This document shows, piece by piece, positions 11,873-24,955 of a stretch of DNA of 64,000 nt; position 1 is the first letter of the stretch; every line of letters starts with the position of its first letter. Position numbers and translations under genes: made by a program. Source of the stretch: Dryomyza anilis (Eukaryota > Arthropoda > Insecta > Diptera > Dryomyzidae). A model generated the notes under the pieces. It worked only from the letters and a program-made list of their open reading frames with translations, was not told the origin of the DNA and did no database searches. The DNA is taken from positions 8,125,852 to 8,189,851 of the forward strand of contig OX638136.1 of the NCBI GenBank assembly GCA_951804985.1, given 5' to 3'.

Positions 11873-14433
11873 TGTAGTGTAATTATATTTTACACACATT
11901 ATTATAATATTTGCCCACTGTATTGTCATGCGTTGCATAAAAGCTCTTTTTAAAGCTTTAACTATTCTAATGCACGCAATGTAAATAACAACGATGCGTC
12001 GCTGCTTTGTTTCAAGCACTGCTTTGACTCGTTATTATTACGATCGCTACAATAACAATTGTATGCACACGCGAGCATGATGATGCTGATTGCAGGTTTT
12101 TAAGCGGTAAATATTGTTGTTTAATAGCAACATACGTGTTGATAGTTTAATTAATAATTGATCATAATGTTGATTGTAGGTTCCTAATCGGTAATTATTA
12201 TTCGCTTTTAATAGTAACACACATGTTGATAGTAGAATAATGTTGATTATAGATCATTAAGTATGATGCTGATTGCAGGTCTCTAACCGGTAAATATTGT
12301 TATTTAATAGTAGCACACATGTTGATAGTAGAATAATGTTAATCGCAGGTCATTGATCATGATGTTGATTGTATGTTTCTAGGCGGTGAATATTGTATGT
12401 TTTTAATAGCAACACACATGTTGATAGTAGAATAATATTGATTGTAGATCATTGATCATTACGTTGATTGTAGGTTACTATTCGGTTATTATTGTTGTTT
12501 AATAGCAACACAAATGTTGATAGTAGAATAATGTTTATTGTAGATCTTTATTATAATGTTGATTGTAGGTTTCAAAGCAGTAAATATTGTTAGTATTGGA
12601 GATATACTATAAATAGATATTATAATTATTTACATTATATTTAAAACGCTTTTAATGTTTTGACAGTATAATAATGTTGATTTAAGTCAATTATTGTTGG
12701 GGTTTAATAGCAAAATACATTTTGATTGGAAATCATTGATCATAATATTGATCGCAAGTTCCTAAGCAGTAAATGTTGTTGGAGATCATAAACAACACAC
12801 ATGTTGATATGATAATAGAATAATCTTGTTTGTAGATCATTAATCATGATGCTGATAGCAGGTTTTTTTGTTGATTGTAGGTTCCTGGGCGGTAAAAAAT
12901 TCTTTGTTATTAATAGCAACACACATGTTGATAGTGGAATAATGTTGATTGTTGATTATTGATAATAATGTTGATTGTAGGTTACTAATCGGTAATTATT
13001 GTTGGTTTTGATAAAAGAATAATGTGGTTTGTAGATAAGTGATCTTGATGTTGATAATATATTTTTAAGCGGTAAATATTTTTTTGTTTTTAATAGCAAC
13101 GTTTTTAATAATAGAATAATGTTGTTTGTAGATCATTGATTATGATGCTGTTTGCAGGATTTATACGTTAAATACTGTTGGTGTTTAATAGCAACACACA
13201 TCTTGATAGTAGAACAATGTTGATTGTAGATCCAACACGGTAAATTTTGTTGTTTAATAACAACATACATGTTGATAGTAGAATAATGTTGATTGTAGTT
13301 TCCTAGGATGTATATATTGTTTTTTTAACATGTTGATATTAGAATAATGTTGATTGTAGATCTTTGATTATAATGTTGATTGTAGCTTCCTTGTTGATAG
13401 TAGAATAATGTTGATTGTAAAGCATTGATCAAGATGCTGATTGCAGGTTTCTAAGCGGTAAATATTGTTGTGTAATAGCAACACACATGTTGATTGTAGA
13501 ATAGTGTTGATGGTAGATCATTGATCATAAAGTTGATTGCAGGTTCCTAATCGGTAATTGTTATTGGGTTTTAATAGCAACACACATGTTGATAGTAGAA
13601 TAATGTTGATTGTAGATCATTAAGCATGATGCTGATTGCAGGTCTCTAACCTGTAAATATTGTTATTTAATAGCAGCACACATGTTGATAGTAGAATAAT
13701 GTTGATTGCAGATCATTGATCATGATATTGATTGTATATTTCTAGGCGTTAAATATTGTATGTTTTTATTAGCAACACACATGTTGATAGTAAAATAATG
13801 TTGATTGTAGATCATTGATCATTACGTTGATTGGAGGTTACTATTCGGTTATTATTGATAGTAGAATAATGTTGATTCCTAGGCTTCCTAGGCTGTATAA
13901 TTGTTGGTGTTTAATAGCAACACATGTTGATATTAGAATAACGTTGTTTATAGATCTTTGATTATAATATCGATTGTTGGTTTCTGAGTGTTTTTTATCT
14001 TATTCTGTAAAAACTATTAAGATGCTCATAGGAACAAAACCCACGCGCATGCAGCAATTATTCTTGATTGCAGATATTATAATTATTTATATTTTATTTT
14101 AAAACGATTTTAATGTTTTGACAGTATAATAATGTTGATTTAAGCCAATTATTGTTGGGGTTTCATAGCAGCACACATTTTGATTGTAAATCATTGATCA
14201 TGTTGTTGGAGATCAAAAACAACACACATGTTGATATGATAATAGAATAATGTAGTTTGCAGATCAATTTTCATGATGTTGATATCAGGTTTTTTTTGTT
14301 GATTGTAGGTTCCTAGGCGGTCAATATTCTTTGTTTTTAATAGCAACACACATGTTGATAGTAGAATAATGTTGATTGTAGATCATTGATCATAATGTTG
14401 ATTGTAGGTTAATGTCATTGGTATTTAATAGCA

Positions 14434-14983
14434 AGTCCCATTACAGCTTGAGTGACATTATTATTTCTGATCGTAAATACATTATAATTATAGAATTAAA
14501 AAAAAAATACTTTATAATATTTATAATATTTTTAAATAAACTTTAAGGATCCAATAGGTTATATTATATAGCGCACCACGTTTCCTTTTAAATCTTAGAA
14601 AAAATTCACCTTAAAAATGTTTTACTTAAAAAAAAAAATATTTCATAGTTTCTTTTCTTATTTTTTTGTGTCAGATTTTCGTCTAATTGACACGAATTAG
14701 ATTTTCTTATGAAAGAATTCGAAAAGCCTAATATTATTAATATTAAAAATATTCATATTTCAATGTGTCTTTAATATGGAACCATGGCGATATAATTATG
14801 AAAAATCAGATGGCAAGAAAACGGAAATATTGCATTGTCATCCATTTCAAGTCTGTGGCTCATCGCGAAAGTAGTTTAAAATCAATTACAAAATTTGTAC
14901 CGAATAGACAGACAAGAAAGCAACCTAGTAACAATTTTTAAAATTATATATGGATCAGGATCAAAACCCAGGGGAACGCAGCC
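14434..14983 (+). repeat. Satellite-embedded module S1
   Basis: Duplication partner of the module at 5216, with a few small indels (for example in the A-run near 14630). Confidence 0.8.
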
Positions 14984-16675
14984 AGGTTTCTAAAAGGAAA
15001 ATATTGTTGGTGTTTAATAGCAACATACATGTTGATAGTAGAATAATCTTGATTGTATGTTCCTTATGCGGTAAATATTCTTTGTATTTAAAAGCAACAC
15101 ACATGTTGATAGTAGAATAATGTTGATTGTAGATCATGATGCTGATTGCAGGTTTCTAAACGGAAAATATTGTTGGTGTTTAATAGCAACATACATGTTG
15201 ATAGTAGAATAATCTTGATTGTATGTTCCTTCTAAACGGAAAATATTATTGGTGTTTAATAGCAACATACATGTTGATAGTAGAATAATCTTGATTGTAT
15301 GTTCCTAGGCGGTAAATATTCTTTGTTTTTAATAACAATGTTATTAATAGTAGAATAATGTTGTTTGTAGATCATTGATAATGATGCTGTTTGAAATTTT
15401 TAAGCGGTTAATATTGTTGGTGTTTAATAGAAACACACATGTTGATAGTAGAATATTGTTGATTGTAGTTTCCTAGGAGGTAGATTTTGATTTTTTAATG
15501 GCAACACATGTTGATTTTAGAATAATGTTGATTGTAGATCTTTGATTATAATGTTGTTTGTAGCTTCCTTGTTGATAGTAGAATAATGTTGATTGTAAAG
15601 CATTGATCAAGATGCTGCTTTCAGGTTTCTAAGAGGAAAATATTGTGGTGTTTAATAGCAACAAACATGTTGCTAGTAGAATAATGTTGATTGTAGATCA
15701 TTGATCATAATGTTTATTATAGGTTCCTAAGCGGTAAATATCGTTGGAGCTTACACACCTGTTTATAAAAGAATAATCATGATTGTAGATCAATGATTAT
15801 GATGTTGATTGCAGGTTTCTAAGCGGTAGATTTTGTTGTTTAATAGCAGCACACAAGTTGATAGTAGAATAATGTTGATTGCAGATATTTGATCATGTGT
15901 TGATTATATGTTACTATTCGGTTATTATTGATAGTAGAATAATGTTGATTGTAGATCATTGATCATTACGTTGATAGTAGGTTACTATTTGGTTATTATT
16001 GATAGTAGAATAATGTTGATTGTAGGTTCCTAGGATGCATAATTGTTGGTGTTAAATAGCAACACATGTTGATATTAGAATAATGTTGTTTGTAGATCTT
16101 TGATTATAATGTTGATTGTAGGTTTATAAGAGGTAAATATTGTTCTTTTATTCTTATTGCTGATGGCAGATATATTATAAGTATAAATTTTGTTTTTTAT
16201 CTTTTTCTGTAAAAACTATTCTGATGCTAATAGGATCAAAACCCACGCCCACGCAGCTATTATTGTTAATTGCAGATATTATAATTATTTATATTTTATT
16301 TTAAAAGGGTTTTAATGGTTTGACAGTATAATAATGTTGATTTAAAGAAATTATTGTTGGGGTTTAATAGCAACACACATTTTGATTGTAAATCATTGAT
16401 CATAATATTGATCGCAAGTTCCTAAGTATTAAATGTTGTTGGAAATCAAAAACAACAAACATGTTGATATGATAATAGAATAATGTAGTTTGCAGATCAA
16501 TAATCATGATGTTGATATCAGGTTTTTTTGTTGATTGTAGGTTCCTAGGCGGTCAATATTCTTTGTTTTTAATAGCAACACACATGTTGATAGTAGAATA
16601 ATGTTGATTGTAGATCATTGATCATAATGTTGATTGTAGGTTCCTAAGATGTTAATGCTATTGGTGTTTAATAGC

Positions 16676-17187
16676 AACTCCCATTACAGCTTTAGTGATA
16701 TTATTATTTCTGATGGCAAATATATTATAATTATATAAAAATTAAAATAAAAAATACTTTTTAATACTAAACGTTATTAATTAAACTTTAAGGATCCAAT
16801 AGGTTATATTATGTAGCGTATCACGTTTCCTTTTAAATGATAGAAAAAACTCACCTTAAAAATGTTAAATAAAAATATAATTTTTATTTCATAATTTGTT
16901 TTCTTATTTTTTTGTGTTAGTTAGATTTTCGTCTAATTGACACGAATTAGATTTTCGTATGAAAGAAATCGAAAAGCCTAATATCATTAATATTAAAAAT
17001 ATTACTTTTTCAAAGTGTCTTTAATATGGAACCATGGCGATATCCATTTCGAGGACTTAGTGGCTCATCCCTAAAGTAGTTTAAAATCAATAACAAAATG
17101 TGTACCGAACAGACAGATAAAAAAGCAACCTAATAATAATTTTTAAAATTATATATGGATCAGGATCAAAACCCAGGGGAACGCATC
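16676..17187 (+). repeat. Satellite-embedded module S1
   Basis: Duplication partner of the module at 7224, sharing the same internal deletion. Confidence 0.8.
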
Positions 17188-18481
17188 TATTATTGTTGAT
17201 TCCAAATATTTTAAAATTTATTAATTTAAAATCTTTTAAATCTTTGAATGTAAAATTATGTTGATTTTAGATTCCTAAGCGGTAAAATTTGTTGTTTAAT
17301 ACATGCTGATAGTAGAATAATGTTGATTGTAGATCATGATGTTGATTGTATGTTTCTTGGCTGTAAATATTGTTTGTTTCAAATAGCAACACACATGTTG
17401 ATAGTAGAACAATGTTGATTGTAGATCCTAAGCGGTAAATAAAAACAACATACATGTTGATAGTAGAATATTGTTGATTGTAGTTTCCTATGAGGTAGAT
17501 ATGGTTTTTGTAATGGCAACACATGTTGATATTATAATAATGTTGATTGTAGATCTTTTATTATAATGTTGATTGTAGGTTCCTCGTTGATTGTAGAATA
17601 ATGTTGATAATAGATCATTAGGTATGATGCTGATTGCAGGTCTCTAACCGGTAAATATTGTTATTTAATAGCAGCACACATGTTGAATAATGTTGATCGC
17701 AGATTATGATGTTGATTGTATGTTTCTAGGCGGTGAATATTGTATGTTTTTAATAGCAACACACATGTTGATAGTAGAATAATGTTGATTGTAGATCATT
17801 GATCATTACGTTGATTGGAAATTACTATTCGGTTATTATTGTTGTTTAATAGCAACACACATGCTGCATAATTGTTGGTGTTTAATAGCAAGACTTGTTG
17901 ATATTAGAATAATGTTGATTGTAGATTATAATGTTGATTGTAGGTTTCTAAGCGGTAAATATTGTTAGTATTGGCAGATATATTATAATTATAAAATTTG
18001 TTTTTTATCTTTTTATGTAAAAACTATTCTGATGATAATAGGATCAAAACCCAGGCGCACGCAGCTATTATTGTTGATTGCAGATATTATAATTATTTAT
18101 ATTTTTTTTTAAAACGCTTGTAATGTTTTGACAGTATTATAATGTGGATTTAAGGCAAATATTTTTGGGGTTTAATAGCAACACAAATTTTGATTGTCAA
18201 TCATTGATCATAATATTGATCGCAAGTTCCTAAGCAGTAAATGTTGTTGGCGATCAAAAGCACACATGTTGATATTAGAATAATGTTCTTTGTAGTTCAT
18301 TAATTATGATGCTGATAGCAGTTTTTTTTTTTTTTTTTGTTGAAAGTAGGTTCCTAAACAGTAAATATTGTTATTTAATAGCAACACACATGTAGATAGT
18401 AGAATAATGTTGATTGTAGATCATTGATCATAATGTTGATTGTAGGTTCCTATGAGATTAATGCTATTGGTGTTTAATAGC

Positions 18482-19038
18482 AACTTCCTTTACAGCTTTA
18501 GTGACATTATTATTTCTGATTGGAAATATATTATAATTATAGAATTAAAATAAAAAATACTTTTTTTATATAAAACGTTATTAATTGAAATTTAAGGATC
18601 CAATAGGTTATATTGTCTAGCGTAAAACGTTTCCTTTTAAATTATAGAAAAAAATCACCTTAAAAACGTTTTTCTTATACAAATATTTTTTATTTTAATG
18701 TTCTTATTTTTTGTGTCAGTTATATTTTTGTCTAATTGACACGAATTAGATTTTCGTCTGAAAGAATTCGAAAAGCCTAACATTAGTAATATTAAAAAAA
18801 ATTCATGATTCAATGTGTCTTTAATATGGAACCATTAAAAAGCGGATGGCAAGAAAACGGAAATATTTCATTGTCATCCATATCGAGGCAATATTTAAAT
18901 TTTCAAGTCTGTGGCTCATCGCGAAAGTAGTTTAAAATCAATAACAACATTTCTACCAAACAGACAGACACGAAAGCAACCTAATCACAATTTTTAAAAT
19001 TATCTATGGATCAGGATCAAAACCCAGGGGAAAGCAGC
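18482..19038 (+). repeat. Satellite-embedded module S1
   Basis: Duplication partner of the module at 9030. It lost about 6 bp of a repeated ATAATT word. Confidence 0.8.
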
Positions 19039-19568
19039 TATTATTGTTGATTGCAAATATATTAAAAAATTTTATTTTAAAATGTTTTTTATGTTTTGAC
19101 TGTAAAATTATATTGATTTTAGATTCCTCAGCGATAAAATTTGTTGTTTAATACATGCTGATAGTAGAATAATGTTGATTGTAGATCATTGATCATTATG
19201 TTGATTGTATGTTTCTAGGCTGTAAATATTGTGTTTTTAATAGCAACACACTTGTTGATAGTAGAATAATGTGGTTTTGTAGATCAGTGATCATGATGCT
19301 GATAATAGATTTTGAAGCGGTAAATATTGTTGGTTTTTAATAGCAACACACCAGTTGATAGAAAAAAATATCGATTGTAGATAATTGACATGATGCTGAT
19401 TGCAGGTTCCTATGCGTTCTTGGTATTTAACATAAAATTAATAGTATAATTATTGATCATCATGTTGATTATAGGTTCCTAAGAGGTAATTATTGGTGTT
19501 TATTATTAACACACCTTTTTATAGATGAATATATGGATTGTAAAAAATTGATCTTATTGTTTATTGTT

Positions 19569-20250
19569 TGGTCCTCAATAATCCATTGGTTTTCAATAAT
19601 CCACTTACTAAACCCTCCTAGTGGCTGCCGATTGGTAATAAACAACACAGTTGTCTTCAATGCTCTGTATTGGTGACGGTGATTAGCTAAGATCAGGTTG
19701 TCAGTTCCTCGTGTCTTTACACCTTAATAGTACAGCACCAGATAATGGCACTTGATCATAGGTTTGAGGTGTCCCTGTATCTTTATCCAGCCCAGGTGAG
19801 GGGGCTGGATAAAGATACCGTATCGATAATCTGCTAGGCTGTGGCATATCGGGATACCTTACGCCCTTCGGAATAACTATCAATCTGCATATAATGATCT
19901 CTGTGCGGGTGGACTTTTCCGATACTCGTGGGACAAACATGATCAATAAAAACAGAAAATCTCAACCTAACAAAACTGACGGCAATGGCAACGAACAGGA
20001 CACTTTAATTGAATGGCACTGACAAAGCGTACGCCTCTCTGAAAAAGCCGATAAAAAGTTCGACCTCTTAGCTCGCTTCCACCAGTAAGGCCGCAAGGAC
20101 AGTGGTTTTTAAACTTGGTCCAAGCGGCTAGAATACAAGAATCGAACGTGACACTGACAAAGCGGTTACAAGATAACAAACCCAAATCAAGCGAAGACAT
20201 TGGGTACCCAGCCTAGTATACGCTGCAACACTTTGCCAGCAGTAGCGATT
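19569..20250 (-). mobile_element. GC-richer insert in satellite, complete copy (left arm)
   Basis: About 680 bp of clearly higher GC, sitting between satellite monomers, whose sequence resumes with TTTTGACTGGAAAATTAT. On the minus strand there are two consecutive short frames, 20200-19967 (77 codons) and 19946-19701 (81 codons), separated by a stop and 20 bases. Neither shows a domain I can name. A 17-bp-stem hairpin lies at 19777-19818. It may be a fragment of a retroelement or a captured host sequence. No terminal repeats or target duplication are obvious. The same block is at 52558-53262 in the other arm. Confidence 0.5.
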
Positions 20251-21059
20251 TTTTGACTGGAAAATTATCTTCATTTTAGAATCCTAAGCGGTAAGTATTG
20301 TTGTTTAATAGCAACACACATGTTGATAGTTGAATAATGTTGATTGTCGATCATTGCTCATAATGTTGATTGTATGTCCCTAAGCGGTAAATATTGTTAG
20401 CGTTTAATAGCAACATATATGTTGATAGAACTTAGAATAATGTTGATTGTAGGTTTCTTGGGTGCAATATTGATGGTGTTTAATAGCAACATACATGTTA
20501 ATAGTAGAATAATATTGATTGTAGATCATTGATTGTACATCTACAATCAACAGTATTCTAATATCAACAGTCAACATTATTAGACTGTAGGTTCCTAGGC
20601 GGTAAATTTTGTTTTTTTAATAGCAACACATGTTGATATTAGAATACTGTTGATTGTAGATCATTGATAACAATGTTAATTGTAGGTTTCTAAGCATTAA
20701 ATATTGTTAGATTATTCTTATTGCTGCGAGCAGATATATTATAATTATAAATTTTGTTTTTAATCTTTATCTGTAAAAACTATTTTAATGCTAATAGGAT
20801 CAAAACCGCAGCTATAGTTGTTGATTGCTGATATTATAATTATTATATTATAATAATTTATATTTTATTTTAAAACGCTTATAATGTTTTGACAGTATAA
20901 TATTGTTGATTTAAGATTCCTAAGCGGTAAATATTGTTGGGGTGTAATAATAAAATTATTGACTACAAGTTCCTAAGCAGTAAATGTTATTGGAGATCAA
21001 AAGAAACACACGGGTTGATAGTAGAAATATGTTGATTCTAGGTTAGTGATCGGGATATG
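20250..21059. repeat. Satellite block left of an INE-1-like element
   Basis: Approximately 99-bp monomers as in the main arrays. Near 20535-20575 an inverted piece of monomer is present (CATCTACAATCAACAGTATT), so orientation flips locally. A GGATCAAAACC module lies near 20795. Confidence 0.8.
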
Positions 21060-21612
21060 TATACCCTACACTAAGAATAAAAGGGTATATTCAGTTTGGT
21101 ACGCCTTTGTAACACCCAGAAGGAAGCATCTCCGGTATGGAAAAGTATATATATTTTGGATAAACATGACCTCATGGGTTGATGTAGCGATCTCCGTCTG
21201 TCTGTTAAAATCCCTACTACTTAAAAAATTATAGAGTTAGATATATGAAACTTAAACTTATCTAACTACGCTGTTTGTGCACAGGTATCGGTTCATTGTG
21301 ACCTGTGATCTGACCATTTATATTTAAATAACTCATATAAAATGTACATCTACAGATCAATTTTACTGTATACGTGCTTAGGTAAACTGGTCTAATATAT
21401 ATTGATTTCATTTTGAAATACATGAAAATAATATTTCCCGCCAAACGACTTGTGGTTCCCAAAAAAAAAACAAAAATCGAAATTCGTTACACCTACCAAT
21501 TTCTAAATATGAGTATCAAATGAATGGAAATTCTTCAGCGATTGAAAGTATGTGTAGGGTATTTATAGTCGGATTAGACCGACTATAAATATCCTTATCT
21601 GGTAATTATTGA
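21060..21612 (+). mobile_element. INE-1/mini-me-like element inserted in satellite
   Basis: Starts TATACCCTACACTAAG and carries TTTGTAACACCCAGAAGGAA, then TATATATA and a short remnant of the GTCY tract (CCGTCTGTCTG). Near its end come GTGTAGGGTAT and a 12-bp-stem hairpin, ATTTATAGTCGG (21561-21572) with CCGACTATAAAT (21579-21590). Subterminal inverted ends (TACCCTACAC / GTGTAGGGTA) plus a 3' hairpin fit a Helitron-related non-autonomous element. Satellite monomers flank it. Confidence 0.65.
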
Positions 21613-21633
21613 TTGCAGATCGCTCAGCGATCG

Positions 21634-21636
<3 letters not shown>

Positions 21637-21688
<52 letters not shown>
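21637..21688. repeat. TA microsatellite
   Basis: A pure TA run of about 52 bp, directly after the palindrome TCAGCGATCGCTGA. Longer and interrupted at the mirror site (50864-50966). Confidence 0.95.
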
Positions 21689-21691
<3 letters not shown>

Positions 21692-21799
21692 AGTATTTGA
21701 AAAGAACAATAACGAATAGAAAAACAACACAGGAAATGATTATTAGGACCGTTTCGGATATAGCCAAGTATACTAATTAGTGAGTTTTGTGTAATAATT

Positions 21800-22076
21800 T
21801 AAAAAAGATTTTAAAGTTTTGGCTATAAAATTATGTTGATTTTAGATTCCAAAGGGATAAATTTTGTTGTTTAATAACAATACGCATGCTGATAGAATAA
21901 TGTTGATTGTAGATCATGAATAATAATGTTGTTTGTAATCATAATATTGATGGTAAATATTGTTGGTGTAAATAGCAGCATATATGTTGATAGGAGAATA
22001 ATGTTTATTGTAGATCATTGATTATGATGCTGATTGAAGGTTTCCAAGCGGTAAATATTGTTATTGTTTATTAGTA
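21800..22076. repeat. Satellite fragment
   Basis: A few degenerate approximately 99-bp monomers (AATAATGTTGATTGTAGATC, GCGGTAAATATTGTT) mark the inner limit of the satellite in the left arm. Confidence 0.75.
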
Positions 22077-23675
22077 ACATATTTCCATTGATAGATGATG
22101 TATTTTCAAGATCGTGTATGTCAATAGTTATTACAGTGATATCAATACATTCCACAACAGGGTATACCAAGCACCCAAAATTCTTTAAACACTACACCAA
22201 AAATCACAGTGTAAATACAGTATATATATTAAACTATAATAAAATTTTCTGTGGTCCATTTATAATTTTAAAACTTACAGTTAAGTATTTGTATCATGTT
22301 TTTGAAAAATTAGCAAATTGATTAACAAAATAAAACATGCGAAACAATAGAACCAATTATCATTATGCAAGATTTACAAAATGTGTACAAAAATCTAACG
22401 CTTAAATTAATTATATGATAAATAAATAAATTAATTTTAAAATGAAAAATCGTATTTAAAGAAAAAATATTCTTTTTCAAAAAAAATATATTCTACTTTT
22501 AGTTTGAAAATATTTCAATAGTGGAATATTTCACTAGTGTTCACACTCTCTTCAGTTTGAAAATATTTCACTAGTGGAATATTTCACTAGTGTTCACTCT
22601 CTGGTCACACTCTACCACAATTCTGGTAGAAATACCAGTTTTTTCGGAACTTTTCCATTTTTGCCATTTCTACTACGAAAGGTTCAAAATCTACATATTT
22701 TTTTAAAATTATGTATCATTTCTAATGTTGTTCTTAAAAACTAAAATTATAATATTGAAAGAAACAACCTTAAGTTTAAAAATTAATTCTTAGCTCCAAT
22801 ATGTGACTTTTACAGTCTTATTTCATGATCCTGACTTTCATTAGAGAAGTCTCAATACTTGTACGTATTGAGCAAAATGGGTCTTTCAAATAAAATACTT
22901 AAAAAAAATGCTATATTTTGTATGAATGTGCCTATAAGGTGAGCCTTTGATATAAAATAAGTCATAATAAATAACATAAGTTATTTATTTGGCATAAAAA
23001 TAAATGTTATTTTGATGAATTTATAAATAATTATAATTTTAAAATTAACAACACTGGGTACGTGTAGTACCATATGACAAGAGAGCACAAACACTATCTT
23101 TACGTTTATCGGGTATATGTATAGATTTGTACCAAATGGAAACCTCCAAACCCGTACTTTAAAAATTACCTAAAATTACTTTGAATTGTATTACCCACTG
23201 ATTTTTTTTTTTACCCTTTAAAAATGTCAGAAATACTGTTTTCGCACAATGAATTTTAGTCATTAATCTCAAATGAAATTATTTTGAAGTTATTTTTTAA
23301 ATGAAGTAAATACTATCAATATGTATTTTCAGAGTTAAGGAATGAAATTCAGAGTTCAAATATTTATTACATTTTGTTTTTAAAAACTATATTTAATTTT
23401 AAGATATTTAATTAACGTGCTCAAGGCCCAATCGCTACAAATTGGATGTTTTGTACCAACAAATAAAATAACAAAATTTTGGGGTCTAAAAAATTTCCCA
23501 CGTTTCCAAATTATTTTCTTAATTGTTTACAATAAATGTAATACTCTTTTGTACAAAACAGAATTCTACGGAGAAGAACAGTCCGAGAAAAGTTGTTTTA
23601 TCGGAGAATTTATTTTTGTTTTGGTTACTACATTTACAACACCAATAACAATATGTCCACTGCAAAGCACGCATA
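22077..23675. other. Unassigned AT-rich region without recognisable gene
   Basis: About 1.6 kb present once per arm (mirror 48803-50403). It contains two near-identical units of 53 and 48 bp at 22501-22553 and 22554-22601 built on GAATATTTCACTAGTGTTCAC. Open frames at 22058-22321, 23417-23767 and 23519-23782 (opposite strands) have no familiar motif and AT-driven composition. I do not call them genes. Confidence 0.55.
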
Positions 23676-24955
23676 CAGTGAATCAAAAAAGTTTTGAAAC
23701 AAGCTATATTTTTAGGAAAAAATGCGCTAAAATAAATAATAGTAACTATTTTCACAATATTTTTTGATGTATTTGGCAGCACTGGTTTATTCGCATGAAG
23801 ACGCCGTTATTGTGTACACAACTCAATAAAAAAACATACAAAGAAAAATTTACTGAAAATATATAACAAAAAGTTTGAGCACAAGTGCCTTTTGTGTCAT
23901 ATTTTTATTAATATAACGGACATTTTTCAATTTTCATAACTTAACTTCATTTTTTTACGCATATTTAAAATTTTGATTTTTTTGAGTTAGTTAGCAAAAT
24001 GGGCAGTGGTTCAGAAATTCCCTTAGACGTTCGTAAAATCATCATAAATCTTTACCTACAGCAAAAATCTTATCGCGAAATCGGTAAAATAGTTCAGAGG
24101 TCATATTCAAGCGTACGAAACGTTGTAAATCATTATGGCAATACCGGAAAATTGGAACGTGAGGTGAGCCAAGATCCAAAGATTTCCGCTGTAAAACTAT
24201 GACATGCAATGGAGGAATTTTTTCAAGTTACTTTCAACCCACAAACTATCAGAAATACTCTCAATAGAGCTGGATATCATGAACGAGTTCTCAGGCTCAA
24301 ACCATTAATTTCAGCTATAAACAAAAATAAAAGGTTGGAGTTCGCCAAACTGCATATGAATGAGCAGGAATCATTTTGGAATATCGTTACATTTAGTAAA
24401 TAGCATTTTCTGGAGTCGGTAATATTGTATTTACTGATGAAAAAATGAACAAGCATCTATATTTGAACATATTAAAGTACAATAGCCGCGGTAGCTCAGT
24501 GGTTAGTGCGTTGGACTGCGAGCCAAAAGGTCCCCGGTTCAAGGCTGGACTGGAGCTAACAACATCTTTTCATGGAAACATTTTTCTTTACCGCGCTATC
24601 TCTCGGCAGTAAATGGCAAACCTCCGAGAGTAAAAACATTGCCTATGAAAAAGCTCTCACCCACCGTTCGGATTCGGCAATAAACTGTAGGTCCCACCAC
24701 TTTGAGTACAAATATAACACGCGCAGCTCAAAATGGTGAGAGAACTCGGCCTAAGTTCTTATAGAACTGTAGTACAATTTAGAACCCAGTGTTGAAAAGT
24801 TGGGGCTAAATTGGAAACCATATTTGTTCCAACAAGATAACGACCCAAAACATTCGTCGTTTCTTGTGCAGGAATGGCTAATATACCACTGTAAGCAAAT
24901 GAAAACACCTCCACAGTCGCCGGATATGAATCCAATTGAGCACATTGGGCACACC
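23676..24955 (+). pseudogene. Tc1-like transposase remnant, interrupted by a SINE
   Basis: A probable terminal repeat starts at 23676 (CAGTGAATCAAAAAAGTTTT) after a TA. The frame starts at 23999 (MGSGSEIPLD) with the helix-turn-helix DNA-binding part (SYREIGKIVQRSYSSVRNVV), stops, then resumes at about 24209 (NPQTIRNTLNRAGYHERV, KRLEFAKLHMNEQESFW). The segment holding the first catalytic Asp is gone: after VTFSK comes a stop, then SGVGNIVFTDEKMNKHLYL. After the SINE, FQQDNDPKHSS carries the second Asp motif and PPQSPDMNPIEH approaches the third acidic residue, where the sequence breaks into a 15-bp minisatellite. Tc1 transposases cut and paste at TA sites. This copy is dead. Confidence 0.8.
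24476..24778 (+). mobile_element. tRNA-derived SINE with 8-bp target duplication
   Basis: The body at 24484-24770 begins GCCGCGGTAGCTCAGTGG, with a pol III A box (TAGCTCAGTGG), an anticodon-like loop near ACTGCGAGCC and a B box (GGTTCAAGGC). A 200-bp unrelated body and no poly(A) follow. Flanking AGTACAAT copies at 24476-24483 and 24771-24778 are the target duplication, and removing one restores the Tc1 frame (LKYN-LEPSVEKLG). It is a transposed element, not a functional tRNA gene. A second independent insertion is at 42101-42428. Confidence 0.85.

Larger units (their letters stand above)
12081..19568. repeat. Composite satellite array, duplication copy 2
   Basis: The same array as 2865-10118, but keeping about 231 bp of monomers at about 15210-15450 that copy 1 lost. 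Modules S1 lie at 14434, 16676 and 18482. The shorter GGATCAAAACCCA modules lie near 13990, 16190 and 18010. Confidence 0.85.
10507..19953 (+). repeat. 9.4-kb tandem duplication, copy 2
   Basis: This is the direct copy of 1291-10506, starting exactly at the AGGTATTG junction. At 19954 the sequence continues into the rest of the GC-richer insert, which copy 1 lacks at its own right end. Copy 2 is therefore attached to the ancestral right flank and 732-1290 is attached to the ancestral left flank. The joints share only two or three bases (AG), which suggests end-joining rather than recombination between long repeats. From 12082 on, this copy is also the distal part of the left arm of the giant inverted repeat. 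Confidence 0.92.

Noticed and set aside
23417..23782. 116- and 87-codon frames on opposite strands, identical in both palindrome arms
   Set aside because: Conservation reflects recent arm duplication. The overlapping opposite-strand frame, AT-driven composition and the nearby Tc1 end argue against a gene.
24484..24556. Possible functional tRNA gene
   Set aside because: The A and B boxes are present, but the arms pair poorly, the sequence continues into a SINE body, and target duplications flank the whole unit.
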